From: Favolaschia claudopus
Taxonomy: Eukaryota > Basidiomycota > Agaricomycetes > Agaricales > Mycenaceae
NCBI GenBank assembly: GCA_037176885.1
Contig: JAWWNJ010000033.1
Location: forward strand, 930,001 to 994,000
DNA: 64,000 bases
Direction: 5' to 3'
Shown here: positions 22,028-32,432 of the stretch, piece after piece
Layout: every line of letters begins with the position of its first letter
Numbering within the stretch: the first letter of the stretch is position 1
Translations under genes and position numbers: made by a program
Notes under the pieces: generated by a model
Seen by the model: the letters and a program-made list of their open reading frames with translations, nothing else
The model's database searches: none
Told to the model about the DNA's origin: nothing

Positions 22028-23362
22028 TTGATCCCGGAAGCAAATCCGCCATCAACGGAATCTATTTCTCAGTCTACCACGACCGACGAGCCTCCACCTC
22101 TTGAACCGTCGACTCCACGACCGCCTACACTGTCTGAACTTGAGCAACAGTTAAAGGATATGGATCCTTCTCTCTTTCCTGTGGTCTCTGGAGGGACTGA
22201 TGGCTTGGACTTGGTGAAATTCTTACAGCATAAATACGACCAAGATTCGTTCTTTAAGGACATTCTGGCAACTCCAAAAGCCTTCAAGAACTTCGAGGTC
22301 TCTGACGGGCTCATATTCCTCTGTGAACACGATCGCAAAGTACTCTGTATCCCTCATCTCAAATACAAGGGTCGAAACATCCGGGAAATTATCATCTCGG
22401 AAGCTCACTCTGTTCTGGCGCATCTGGGGCCTCGCAAAACCACTGACTACCTTCGGGAGTATGTGTGGTGGAAGGACATGGTTCCTGACACGCAGATCTA
22501 CTGTGATTCGTGCAAAACATGCAAGAGCAGTAAACCGAACAATCATAAACCTTACGGATTGCTTCACTCACTCAATCCTCCCACTCAGCCTTGGGAGGCA
22601 ATTGGAATAGACTTTGTGGGACCCTTACCCGAGTCTAAGAACCGCGATAGCATATTCAACTCAACTACCGTCGTAATTTGCTTATTGACAGGCATGGTAC
22701 ATATTATTCCGAGTCGAATCAATTATACTGCTAAACAAATGGCTGAACTCATGTTCGAGAATGTGTACAAGCTACATGGACTGCCTAAATCCATCGTGAG
22801 TGATCGTGATGTTCTCTTTACAAGTAACTTCTGGCAACGACTTCACCAATTGATTGGTACGAAGCTTCGTATGTCCAGCGCGTACCATCCCGAGACGGAT
22901 GGCAGCACAGAACGGGCAAACCGTACTGTGACGCAAATGATTCGTCAATGTATTGGCGAGAAACAGAAGGATTGGGTCTCAAAATTACCCGCAGTTGAGT
23001 TTGCTTTGAATTCCGCTCGGTCTGAGACCACAGGCTATACTCCGTTCTTCCTGAACACAGGACGGATGCCTAGATCCTTGATTTGGGACTCGGATCGCAC
23101 TCGCGAGTACCCTGGTATTGCGAATTTTGCCCTTCAACGAAGGTTGGCAATTATGGCGGCTCATGATGCCGTGCTTGCTGCGCGAGTAAAACAAACTCGT
23201 AATGCTAACCGCCGCAGGCAAATGGCACCCTTTTCTCAAGGAGACTTTGTATATCTTTCAACCAAGAACATCAAATTTGAGAAAGGGTTGGCGCGCAAAC
23301 TCATCCCCAAATTCATTGGACCATACCGTATTCTCCGAGACTTCGGGAATAACTCATTTTAG
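22028..23362 (+). CDS. Gypsy integrase (chromovirus), ends at a nonsense codon
   Basis: After a proline/serine-rich N-part comes the zinc-binding HHCC module (HSVLAHLGPRKT, YCDSCKTCKSSK) and the catalytic core: Asp in IGIDFVGPLPES, Asp in SIVSDRDVLFTSNFW, Glu in SSAYHPETDGSTERANR. The GPY/F module is visible as LIPKFIGPYRIL. A TAG at about 23360 ends the frame just after this; the conserved sequence goes on in the same frame (IELP, then HDVFHASLLR), so the TAG is a point nonsense. The protein integrates the element DNA. Confidence 0.8.
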   Translation: MIPEANPPSTESISQSTTTDEPPPLEPSTPRPPTLSELEQQLKDMDPSLFPVVSGGTDGLDLVKFLQHKYDQDSFFKDILATPKAFKNFEVSDGLIFLCEHDRKVLCIPHLKYKGRNIREIIISEAHSVLAHLGPRKTTDYLREYVWWKDMVPDTQIYCDSCKTCKSSKPNNHKPYGLLHSLNPPTQPWEAIGIDFVGPLPESKNRDSIFNSTTVVICLLTGMVHIIPSRINYTAKQMAELMFENVYKLHGLPKSIVSDRDVLFTSNFWQRLHQLIGTKLRMSSAYHPETDGSTERANRTVTQMIRQCIGEKQKDWVSKLPAVEFALNSARSETTGYTPFFLNTGRMPRSLIWDSDRTREYPGIANFALQRRLAIMAAHDAVLAARVKQTRNANRRRQMAPFSQGDFVYLSTKNIKFEKGLARKLIPKFIGPYRILRDFGNNSF

Positions 23363-24646
23363 ATTGAACTTCCGACAAATCTGAAACAGCGCGGAGTGCA
23401 TGATGTCTTTCACGCATCACTCCTTCGAATTCATGTTCCCAATGATGACCACCGCTTCCCAGGGAGGCTGGAAACTCAGCTGGATGTTTCCACCAAGGCA
23501 ACAACCCACGAATGGGCTATTGATAAAATTGTGGGGCACTCAGGACGGCGTTCTAATGCTGTCTTTGAAGTTCAGTGGCAATCCGGGGATCGCTCTTGGA
23601 TGCCATACTCCCAGGCGAGTCATATCACCGCCTTACAGGATTATTTTGAATCTCTCGGAATATCTGAGATTTCTGAACTTCCGCTCGGGTCTGGGAAATT
23701 ACCCGAGGAAGACATTGACGTATTTTCAGCGGATATCGTCTTGATTCATGCGGAACAGAGGTATGTCTCAAATCAGAGCGGATATATAAACTCTCTGAAT
23801 TTGTTTGTGGAACTCAATCCCGAGTTCTCCTCTACCGCTCACTCATCCTCTACTTCCTCAACCGTTATCCCATTCCTCGCCATGCCCAACCACAAACACT
23901 CCAACAAATCACCCTCTTCTTCCACCCAGTCTTCCGGCTTCCGTGTCAACGGAGTGCTTGGGAAGGACATCGTCGCCCTCGCTAAATTCCTCGACTTCAA
24001 CAATTCACATTGGCTCCAGCATATTGACGATCACACCTTCCACCTTCGCGACCCCGATAACGAGACCACCCACGTTGTTCCCGCGATGCTGGTCCGCGTA
24101 TACATCATGTTCAATTACCTCCTTAACGACCCCGCCAATCGCTACAAGGCCATGCCTTGGGGCTATGTTGACTTCGCGCGCATCCTTAATGCTCACTGCC
24201 TTTCCGGAGAGAAGTGGGCTTACTACGACATCGAGTCGGGCCGCACTCTCTGGTATCCCGACCATCACCTCCCTTCCATCGTTATCTATGCCGTTCGCGA
24301 GAGTGACCTTGCCGAGGCGCCGCCTGCCGGGCAGGTCCTTGTTTCCCAGGCGCGTTGGGACCGCTTGATGGAGATGGACTTGCGCCGGCAGGACAACCGC
24401 GAGCGTGCGAAGGCCGAGGGACGTGTGAAGAGACAACAGCGGGATGCTCCGGAGTACGAGCGAGTGACGGCCATGGCTCAGCGCTTGGCGTTGAAGAACC
24501 GTATGGTGGAGGAGGAAAAGGAGAGAGAGGAATTGGATGCTCGGATCGAGGCTGAGTTGGCTTCTGAAAAGGCCGCTGCTGAGAAAGCTGCCGCCGAGAA
24601 GCGCGCTGGACCGTCCGCGGGAGGTTCCGATGAGATGCAGACTTAG
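23363..24646 (+). CDS. Gypsy pol C-terminus: chromodomain and an extra domain
   Basis: The first part (VFHASLLRIHVPNDDHRFPG) is the end of the integrase. Next comes a chromodomain (WAIDKIVGHSGRR, FEVQWQSGDRSWMPYSQA), which in chromoviruses directs integration to marked chromatin. A serine-rich linker leads to about 270 further residues (GVLGKDIVALAKFLDFNNSHW, then RYKAMPWGYVDFARILNAHC) and an alanine/glutamate-rich coiled coil (EREELDARIEAEL). I do not know the function of this last domain. An internal ATG (MPNHKHSNKS, about 23882) could start it as a separate protein. Confidence 0.6.
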   Translation: MELPTNLKQRGVHDVFHASLLRIHVPNDDHRFPGRLETQLDVSTKATTHEWAIDKIVGHSGRRSNAVFEVQWQSGDRSWMPYSQASHITALQDYFESLGISEISELPLGSGKLPEEDIDVFSADIVLIHAEQRYVSNQSGYINSLNLFVELNPEFSSTAHSSSTSSTVIPFLAMPNHKHSNKSPSSSTQSSGFRVNGVLGKDIVALAKFLDFNNSHWLQHIDDHTFHLRDPDNETTHVVPAMLVRVYIMFNYLLNDPANRYKAMPWGYVDFARILNAHCLSGEKWAYYDIESGRTLWYPDHHLPSIVIYAVRESDLAEAPPAGQVLVSQARWDRLMEMDLRRQDNRERAKAEGRVKRQQRDAPEYERVTAMAQRLALKNRMVEEEKEREELDARIEAELASEKAAAEKAAAEKRAGPSAGGSDEMQT

Positions 24647-24681
24647 ATTGAGTTTGCCGACGCGTCAACCTGGAGGGCGTA

Positions 24682-24915
24682 TGTAACACCATTATTTTTC
24701 TTTTATCTCGTGACCGTGTTGTACTTAGACTTACATCCACTTCCCGCTCCGTTTACATTATCCTGCGCTCATAGATGATCTCATTCCGCCTTTGTTTTAC
24801 TTATTACTTGCTATAAGTACTCAGATGTATTAGCTACAATTCTTGGGTGAATCTAGAACCTAAACCAGTCACTCTGTTCGCCACAAACCAGCTCTCGTGT
24901 GCCGAAACTCTTGCC
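24682..24915 (+). repeat. 3' LTR of Gypsy element A (right end uncertain)
   Basis: The purine-rich run GGAGGGCGTA precedes TGTAACACC, a common Gypsy LTR start, 35 bp after the last pol codon. It is recognisably similar to the reverse complement of 26550-26793 (shared blocks CCGTGACCGT, TTCATTCCGC-like, TTGGTGAATCTA), with perhaps two thirds identity by eye. The LTR end could not be fixed because the sequence runs into the inverted gag at about 24916. Confidence 0.55.
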
Positions 24916-26397
24916 TTACGGTAAACTTTCGTCACAGAGCTTCATCCGCATTCTAGGTTCATTGGATCGCCTAGATTTCCGTTTAGAGGTACGCCGGCTT
25001 TTCATTCGCCTCCGTTTTGAACTCGACGATGGCCCTCCGACCCCAAGTTCATCAGCGTCGCTCGACAAATCCGATTCGGAAATGGAATCGGTTGAAGAGA
25101 AACTGGACGAAGAATTGGAAGATGGCGACGAGTCGTGCCCAGTCGCACGGCGAATGGTCTGCTCGAGGAGTCCTCCGGCAGGAAATCTCCCGGGAAACGG
25201 TCCCTTCTTGACCTTGTGCGGGCGAGGGTTGGATTCCTTCGATTTCTTCGAAGCTTTCCCTGTGCGCATGTGTTCTTCAATACCATTGATCACAGCGCGC
25301 TTAGCCTGATTCACCTTTACAGGCTTCGACTCGGAATCTAATTCCTTGAGTCGTTTTTGCAAACTCTTGATCTCACGGGATCGTTCTTTGGTCTGCGCAG
25401 ACGCTTTACGCTCTCGAGTACGAGGCGTTGAGTTTGAATCTCGGTCTGAATCGGAATTTTCATCCGATTCAACCTGGACATGTTTGCGAGAGTTCTTAGA
25501 CTTCTCAGCACGGCGAACGCGCAAGCGTTCGATGTCCTTCTTTGAAGGTCCAATCTCATGTGAGCTTTCCTTCTTGTCTCTATTCTTAGCGACAAGATTC
25601 TCATCCTTCTTCCCAGAAGAATGTCCACTGCTATGCCTTTTAGCAGAGGTTTTCGGTAACTTCACCGAATTAAATGATGATTTCTCATTGAACTCATCGT
25701 CAGATACCTTTGTTGTCAAAGGTTCTGCGTTTGAAATGCCCGAAAGCTCGGATCGAGCTTGGCTCAAATGTTCCGCCATGCGCCAATACTCAAGCGCAAT
25801 ACGACGATATTCATCAGGATTCATCTCCTGATCCTTACGCGTTGCGGACACAGTCGCTTCAGCGGAATGAACAGAATTAATTACATTGTTATTCAAGCGT
25901 GAACTCGCGTTTTCTCGGTGCATTCTCGCCGTTTTACTATCTACCTGCGTCCAGGTATCTAATTCCTCATCGCTAACATCGATGAGGCTAAAGTTTACGT
26001 TGCGCTCGGGCGACGAAACTGGCGAGATTTTAACACCCGAGGGCGTCCGACCAGCAACACCTGTCCCCATTGAAGGAGAAGGCGAAGCGGCAACTACCCG
26101 GCTATACAATAGCTCGGGCGAAACGGGGCGAGACCGATGGTCAACGCTACGAGCAGAATGCTCGGGAGACACCACCTCGAGTGAGGCGGGATAACCCACT
26201 TCGAATGAAGTAGGGTGCAATTTGGGTAAACCCAAAGTCGAACGCAGAGCGGGATGCTCGCGGGGGACGAAGTGCCCAGGAGCGCGATGCTCCGAAGAAA
26301 ACGAAGTTTGCTTACTACGTTCATGTCGATTTCCGGAAGAAATAGAATTTGCCTGAGGCGTAGTAAGAGCAGCAGAGGGGCGTCCAGAGTGAGACAT
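24916..26397 (-). CDS. Gypsy element B gag, N-terminal part, inverted
   Basis: About 494 codons from ATG at 26397 (MSHSGRPSAALTTPQAN) to a stop at 24916. It is a highly charged, serine-rich, disordered protein with a lysine/arginine-rich centre (EKSKNSRKHVQVESDENSDS) and a very basic C-end. Upstream lies an LTR related to that of element A, so this is the 5' gag of a related Gypsy element in the opposite orientation. The capsid and zinc-knuckle parts are missing, so it is truncated at its 3' side near the LTR of element A. Confidence 0.5.
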   Translation of the reverse strand: MSHSGRPSAALTTPQANSISSGNRHERSKQTSFSSEHRAPGHFVPREHPALRSTLGLPKLHPTSFEVGYPASLEVVSPEHSARSVDHRSRPVSPELLYSRVVAASPSPSMGTGVAGRTPSGVKISPVSSPERNVNFSLIDVSDEELDTWTQVDSKTARMHRENASSRLNNNVINSVHSAEATVSATRKDQEMNPDEYRRIALEYWRMAEHLSQARSELSGISNAEPLTTKVSDDEFNEKSSFNSVKLPKTSAKRHSSGHSSGKKDENLVAKNRDKKESSHEIGPSKKDIERLRVRRAEKSKNSRKHVQVESDENSDSDRDSNSTPRTRERKASAQTKERSREIKSLQKRLKELDSESKPVKVNQAKRAVINGIEEHMRTGKASKKSKESNPRPHKVKKGPFPGRFPAGGLLEQTIRRATGHDSSPSSNSSSSFSSTDSISESDLSSDADELGVGGPSSSSKRRRMKSRRTSKRKSRRSNEPRMRMKLCDESLP

Positions 26398-26549
26398 TAT
26401 GAAACAGCTTGATGAAACACTCGAAGATAGAAAACTTGATGAGAGGGTTTGTCGTCGAAGTCGGTAGCGGCGGTTGATCAGACCACGGGAAACCAGAGCA
26501 GACGGCGACAGAAGCAAGAGAGTCAAAAAGATGTGACGGATGCGAAAAG

Positions 26550-26793
26550 AATCGAGATCCGCCACACGGAGAAGCTTAGTGAGCGAACCGAAATGACTGT
26601 TGTAAGCTTTAGATTCACCAAGGAATTCTATCTACTACAGCTCGACTTTTATATTCTACAGCAAGGTAAGACAAATGCGGAATGAAGTCATCCATGAGCA
26701 AATAAAAATGGAGGGGTAGCCGTAGGAGGGAAGTGGAGTATGTTTGAGTGAGATACGGTCACGGGATTATCCAGGAGAAATGATATCGTTACA
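26550..26793 (-). repeat. 5' LTR of Gypsy element B (inner end uncertain)
   Basis: Read on the minus strand it begins TGTAACGATATC at 26793 and shares ordered blocks with the plus-strand LTR at 24682 (CGTGACCGTAT, TCATTCCGCATTTG, CTTGGTGAATCTA). The divergence is too large for the two LTRs of one recently inserted element. A tRNA-like relic ends about 8 bp outside this LTR. Confidence 0.55.
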
Positions 26794-26800
26794 TACAAAT

Positions 26801-26871
26801 GCTCGCACCGGGAATTGAACGCAAGACCATTTGACGTTAGATGTAGCGTTATAGCGGTCACGTGGCCGAAC
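26801..26871 (-). tRNA. degenerate tRNA-like relic
   Basis: The minus strand reads GTTCGGC at the 5' end and TGCGAGC at the 3' end, which pair over about five positions, and a T-arm loop TTCAATT flanked by CCCGG. A candidate anticodon loop CATCTAA is present but lacks U33 and has a weak stem. Probably a decayed tRNA gene or SINE head and not a working gene. Confidence 0.3.
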
Positions 26872-26919
26872 TGGGGTAACTTGGACCCAGAACAAACCCA
26901 GAAACGGACGTGAGACGAA

Positions 26920-26967
26920 GGGACAGATAGTCTAACGGTTATGCGGGTGCGACTCCCGCATGTTCCA
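26920..26967 (+). tRNA. tRNA-like gene without an anticodon arm
   Basis: GGGACA at the 5' end pairs with TGTTCC at the 3' end. Box A is perfect (TAGTCTAACGG), and a five-pair T-stem (GCGGG/CCCGC) closes the loop TGCGACT, one base from the T-loop consensus. The D-arm runs straight into the T-arm, so the anticodon arm is absent. A TTTT Pol III-type stop follows at 26968-26971. It cannot decode; it may be a deletion relic of a tRNA gene or a tRNA-derived promoter. Confidence 0.4.
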
Positions 26968-27092
26968 TTTTCGCCTGTTGTTACACCCTCGGTCAAGATT
27001 TTCTCCGGACTATGCATCCAACCTAAAAAAAGCGGCAAAAATCATGAAAAATCCGCTCGAAAATATCAATTTGTGCTATATGAGCTGAGATA

Positions 27093-27570
27093 CAGTCGCG
27101 GCGAAATTAGATGCATTACCATATTAGGAAATTCCCATCAATTTCACTTCTTGCGCATCGTCGTCCTCAGCGTGCATGAGCTCGTCAGTCTCTCGTATAC
27201 AGCCTACTACGCCTCGCAGGCGATGTACCAAGACCCTCTGCACCCCCACTAAGCGCGCCAAGCTCGTTGTTCTCCACGAAGAATGGATAGACTACTAGAC
27301 ACTTAGAGCATGTAAAACTATTATCCCAACTTGTCCTTGACTTGTCCTGTGGTCGCAGACCTTGTGAGCGTCGAGGAGAACAGCGGTGAGGAATTTTTGA
27401 TGGGAATTTCCTAATATGGTAATGCATCTAATTTTGTCATAATACGACATTATCCAGTATATATACTGCCAGCCACATGTCAAGCCGAGCTTGACATTGC
27501 TCCCTTTTGGCTCCCTTTTGGTGGAGTGCTGGCTGCATTACATAAATCCTTACAAATTTCGCCGCGACTG
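27093..27570. mobile_element. mariner-type MITE
   Basis: Ends are CAGTCGCGGCGAAATT and AATTTCGCCGCGACTG, each next to TA (27091-27092 and 27571-27572), the target duplication of Tc1/mariner elements. Inside, a perfect inverted pair of about 37 bp (27102-27138 and 27399-27437, containing GATGCATTACCATATTAGG) suggests a second, internal fold-back or an insertion of about 117 bp near the right end. No transposase. Confidence 0.75.
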
Positions 27571-27926
27571 TAGACCCAAAAGGTACTGAGGCGGAAGTAG
27601 GGATTTTGCAGCAATTAAAAACCTTCGATAAACGGCGGACAAAAATCTTCGCCCCAACGCGTTTGGGGAGGACGTCTGGGATGTTTCTGTACATTCCTCC
27701 AACATACTCGTTATGGACAGAAGTGATGGACGGTGGGTTTTTGGACGATTCTCGGCCATTGAGTATGCGTTTTGCATGATTTGAAGTGCTGGAGGGACTT
27801 GAGAGGACGAGACACGTATTTATGACGCATAATTTCCATCAAAATTGTTGATGTACTGCCAAATTGGGCAACATTCTGAAAATGCAATTTTTATATTGCT
27901 GCAGTTGCTATCTCTGATTATTGACT

Positions 27927-30522
27927 ATGTCTTCGAACTCGACTGGCGTTCCGATGCTCCCTGATGGGGAGAAGTTTGACGGAACTGGCTACAATGCTTT
28001 TAAAACCAAGATCATGGCCCTCGCCAAAGCCCGTGGCGTAGGTGGTTATTTTGACGGCACAATCAAAAACCCTGCTCCTCCAACCGGTACCCAGGCTGCT
28101 ACAGCCGAAACCTCGCAGCAGACAGCTGCAACGCCTCAATCAACACCTCTTCCTTCCGATCCTACTCCCATCTATTCGCCCACTCCTTCGCCCGACGAAT
28201 GGACGCAGCGCGACGCATTTGCAATGGCTATGCTTGTTCTGAACGTCAAGAACCCAGTTGGTTTAGGGTTGAAGATGGACGGCAGTGCAGCAGACGGAAT
28301 CAAATCGCTTGACAATAACCACCACCAGGTTACCGAGATGGGGCTTGTCAACGCTCAGCGCGAGCTTCACAATGCGTACCTTGTGCCTGGGACTCCGATC
28401 TCCGAGCATGTTGCTCGTCTGCGCACTCTCTGGCAGACTGCGAACGACATGGGCGCCAAGATCGACGATAGTGCATTCCGCACCATCTTCATTTCTCTTC
28501 TTGGAGAAGGGTGGGACAATGTTGTACCTGTGCTCTATACGTTCAAGACATCAGCGGAAGTCATCAGCTTCATCACCATGCACGCGGAGCGTTTGAATCG
28601 CACCTTGATGTGCGTCGCGCCGCGCGCCGGAACCTTGTGTGCTCGAACCCACAGTGTGGCGCGCAGGGGAAGAAGGTCATACAATTTCGGAGTGTTTCTG
28701 GCCTGGTGGAGGGAAGGAGGGTCAGTGGCCGGCATGGTGGAAGGGGAAGCGCACGGGGCTGTGACTGCAAACACTGCCGAGACGTTTGCGATGAGCGTGT
28801 GGACGGTGCCCGAGGCGGTTGTCAATGTCTACGACACTGCAGGCGTCCAGTCTATCCAGTTCCGGGGCGAGGAGGTTCTCGCCTCTCCGGAGTCACTCAT
28901 GGCGTGGAACGAGGCCGCGGATGCAACAATTCATGTTTCGATTCCCGACATATTCCCCGCGGCTGCGGCATCCAACACGTACCTCACATCCGACTTTGAA
29001 TCATTCTGTATCCCCACTATTTTATCTTCCAACTTCGAGCTCATCAACCACAATTCCGAGTCTGTGCTCTCCTCGTACAACTTGGATGATGCTCTCCCGG
29101 CGCTCGAGTCAGCAGACAGTGACTCGGAAAGCGAACAGATTGACGCACCTTTTCTCCAGTCGCGCAACACGGTTCAGATTGTAGTAGAGACATTTCTACA
29201 GTCAGGGCAGCCTTACCCCGGTGATGATCACGTTCAACACGAGCCCCGGTTCCTTTGCTATCAGACGTCGGACACTGAACACGTCATCATGGATAACATG
29301 GCCGATTTTGATGTGTTCATCCCTACTTCCAGTATTCGCGATGGTGATTTTAATATCATCGCGTGGTATTCGGAGCAACGGCGCCGCGCGATTGCCTTGC
29401 CGGTTGACGACGATCCGTCGGACTCAAAATCCTCCAGCAGCGACAGCTCGGACAGCGATATCGATTCCGAATTTGGCGACGATCCCGATGCACCCTGTGC
29501 CGGTGTCCGCGCGTTTGTTGCCAAAATGGATGCCCCCGCCCGCGAGTATTTCGTGTTTGTTGATTCGGGTGCTACAGAGCATTGTTTCCGGCGGCGCGAG
29601 GATTTCTCTGAGTATCACCCCGTTGATTCGCGCGAAGGGAACGCAGCGGAAGGTTCTAAATTTTGCATTTTGGCAACGGGTGTGGTGCGGAAAACCATCA
29701 CGTACCAGGGGGAGCGCCGCGAAGTCTTGTTCAATGCTATCCACACACCCGACATCACCGCCAACCTCATTTCCGTTTCGCGCCTTGATGCACAGGGCTA
29801 TTCTGTCCAGTTTCAGCACGGAAAGGCAATATTCATGCACCCGGATGGCTCACCTTTCATGGATGCCAGCCTCCGTCATGGCATGTACCGCATGGAGTTC
29901 GACGACGCTGTGCCCACCGCCTACGCAGCGAGATCACGCGCAGCTCCGACGGACCATGGGACGTGGCATCGGCGTCTTGGGCATCTTGGCAACGCGGGAT
30001 TGAACGCGCTCCTTTCCGGACAGCATGTCAACGGCCTCCATGCGCGCGACGGCGGCATGGATGGCTTATGTGAAGACTGCGTGTACGGGAAACAGACACG
30101 GCGTGCGTTTGATGGGGAGCATGAAGTTGAGAAAGAGGTTGGCGAGAGGGTGTACATGGATCTGTGGGGACCGTCGCAAGTCGCGTCCGTGGGCGGTAAA
30201 CATTGGCTGTTCCACATCGCTGATGGACATTCGGCTGGAGTATGGGTTTATTTCCTTACACACAAAACAGCGGTTGAGAGCCTTGCATCGTTCAAGCTGT
30301 TTGTTGCCGAGTTTGAGACGCAGACTGGCAAGCGCGTAAAGGTTGTACGGGTGGATGGAGGGCGTGAGTGGATCAACCAGCTCTGACGTGATTTCTGCGG
30401 GGCCGGCGGGATTATTATTGAGGTAACAACCCCGCACTCGTCAGCTCAGAACGGTCCCGCCGAGCGTGGTATCCGTCGCACAGTTGAACTTGGTCGCTGC
30501 TTGCTTTCCAATTCTGCAGGTA
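27927..30522 (+). pseudogene. Ty1/Copia gag-protease-integrase, decayed
   Basis: From ATG 27927 the frame is open to TGA at 30384-30386. The Gag part has LPDGEKFDGTGYNAFKTKIM and later LRTLWQTANDMGAKIDDS. Between about 28610 and 28750 the zinc knuckle (CSNPQCGAQGKK, then HTISECFWPGGG) lies in two other frames, so small indels are hidden within a frame that stays open by chance. The protease motif FVFVDSGATEHCF, the GAG-pre-integrase box (WHRRLGHLG, LCEDCVYGKQTRRAF) and integrase (VYMDLWGPSQVAS, VVRVDGGREW) are in frame. After the stop, integrase sequence with its Glu (NGPAERGIRRTVELG) continues to about 30520, where the element is cut by a rearrangement. LTRs were not found. Confidence 0.75.
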
Positions 30523-30568
30523 AGCTGCAGTCGCGATTGCTAGCGTCCAGAAACTCTTCGGCAGTCCA
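30521..30568 (-). pseudogene. 48-bp inverted Copia pol fragment
   Basis: Read on the minus strand this segment encodes GLPKSFWTLAIATAAY, the Copia integrase sequence expected directly after the plus-strand piece ending LGRCLLSNSA. It is therefore a micro-inversion of the next 48 bp of the same element, lying exactly between the Copia break and the left arm of the large inverted repeat. Confidence 0.7.
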
Positions 30569-31705
30569 GGGCACGCATGAAAGACGTCTGCATGACGATT
30601 AGGCATTCCCCGTCGAATTGATAGTGGCGAATGAAGTCGGGATGCTCGGAAATGATAGTCGAGAGTCCTTTCATGAACTGGTCGCTGCCATAGCCTGGTG
30701 CTTTACGGACGTGTTTGTTGCGCTCGTAGCCAATGCGGTCAACATTGATTAGCGCGGGAGATATTGTTGCAAGGGATGGTGCAGGGCCGTTAGCGGTGTG
30801 GCGACCGACGAGCAGCTGAGTCGGACCAGTGTGAGGTTGCTCAGTGCCAATATCCCGAGCCGCTGCGCCCTCGGCTCGCGACAAATGGAGCCGGTAAGTC
30901 GGACGGGAGTGATTATGTGTTCCGCCATTGCTATACCGCACACCCCCTGCAAATGTATGCAGGGTCGAGATAATCCCGCAATCATCGTGGACGAGTTGCC
31001 CACCGCATCCACGACATGGCTGTTCCGTTTGGCCTGCGATTCTGGAGCGGCGACTCAGAGGTCGAACGGTCATTGAGCACTCAGAATTTGAGCACTCAAT
31101 GATACCGTGACACTCCCGCCTGGTGAGTTTGCCATCCTCCCAATTTTCGGCGTCTGCCGAGCCGCCCCGACCGCCTAGATTTCCAGTTGCCCAGTAGACA
31201 GCAAGATTACCGGTTTTGTCTGCGAACTGTAGAGTGTATATCTCGACAAATGAACCATCTGGATATCCGTCCCATGCGGGCTCTGTGGTCGGTTGATCGG
31301 AGCGAAGAGGCGCAGGAGGAGGGGGAGGGGGAGATCGGGCACTGGGGGGAGGTTTGTTGTATGGTTTTGAACGCTTTTCACGCCGTTCAGACCGGTGAGA
31401 TGGCTTGTCATGGCGAACAGCAGCTGTGATCTGGCGTACAGGTACTAAATAATAAAATGTTCTCGGGCCTTGAATTTTGATTTACATTTTTTCGGCGAAA
31501 AAGACGTACAAAGAGCAGTTGGTGGCACCATCCCATCCTTGCGTGTCATAAAACCAACGAGGTTACCCTCCATGCCAAACAAGGGTCCCGCAGCAGGCGG
31601 CAAATCATCCATATCATCTGAATTTGGCTTTGGATTAACGGACATGGGAAGGCATATGGGGACGTACAAATTGGTACTTCTGCAGGCCCCACGGGTTCCA
31701 GCCAT
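30569..31705 (-). pseudogene. MULE-like transposase gene, 5' part, inverted duplicate
   Basis: Mirror copy of 40958-42094. It carries the first exon (PPAAGPLFGMEGNLVGFMTR), the proline-rich linker, the second zinc domain (CRGCGGQLVHDDC, GGTHNH) and the sequence up to LIVMQTSFMRA. It stops at 30569 before the DDE catalytic region, where Copia sequence begins. It cannot make an active enzyme. See the plus-strand copy for the domain description. Confidence 0.8.
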
Positions 31706-32432
31706 GGCCGTACAACGCGCCGGACAAAGCCCTAGGAGTATACTCAGATGTAGCGCATTGTTGTTGTTATTCTAACACACCAGCATCGTTGCCAAGGAGG
31801 AGGAAAGAGAGGAGTAGATTATTTGGCTTTGTTGTTTGATGTACTGCAACTAATTCTGACGGTCCGAGTCGGAGTCCGATTCCTCTGCGTTGGCCTCGGG
31901 GTCATCATCTTCTTCCCCAGCACTATCCACAGGAATATTTGCTTCCGCTGAATTACAGAAAATGAAATTGATCGAGAGTCTTAACACAATAATGAATCGA
32001 AAATCTCACTGTATCTGTCTCGGTTTATGACTTTGCCTTCTGGTTCATTTACAGCATGAGCTGAGAGCTGAGAATGCATGATCGTGTTTGTTTTTCTAAC
32101 GCATCGACAAGAAAAACTCACGGGCGAAGATCCACGTCGGCTCAACGTACGAGCCTCGGGCAACAACAAATACGCAGTATTCGGCTCGTTCGTGTTGTTG
32201 TTTGCGTCATTCGAGTGGTCAGACTCCGAGTCGTTCTAGGGTATGGCTCAATGTTTTCTACATGTACCAACTGAGCCGAACGAACTTACCACAACTGGGG
32301 CAATTGGAAAGGTATCCGCAGTCTGTACTTGGAAGCGAGGATTAAAATCCGCAAATGCAAGGGACCCGTCGGGCTTGAGTGCCGTAGAATGAGTGAATGT
32401 GGTGTGAGTATGAACGCCATAGTTGACGAAAA
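30569..32432. repeat. left arm of a 1,864-bp inverted repeat
   Basis: Position x here corresponds to 72663-x in the right arm (40231-42094). All reading frames compared are identical apart from one base noticed near 32333/40330 (Arg versus Cys in the zinc-domain protein). The spacer is about 7.8 kb. The arm contains the inverted 5' part of the MULE transposase gene and the 3' part of the zinc-domain gene. Confidence 0.9.

Noticed and set aside
24005..24740. Minus-strand frames within the Gypsy chromodomain region
   Set aside because: They overlap the conserved plus-strand coding sequence and have low-complexity translations.
24682..26793. Self-integration product of one Gypsy element
   Set aside because: The two LTRs are too diverged to be the pair of a single recent element.
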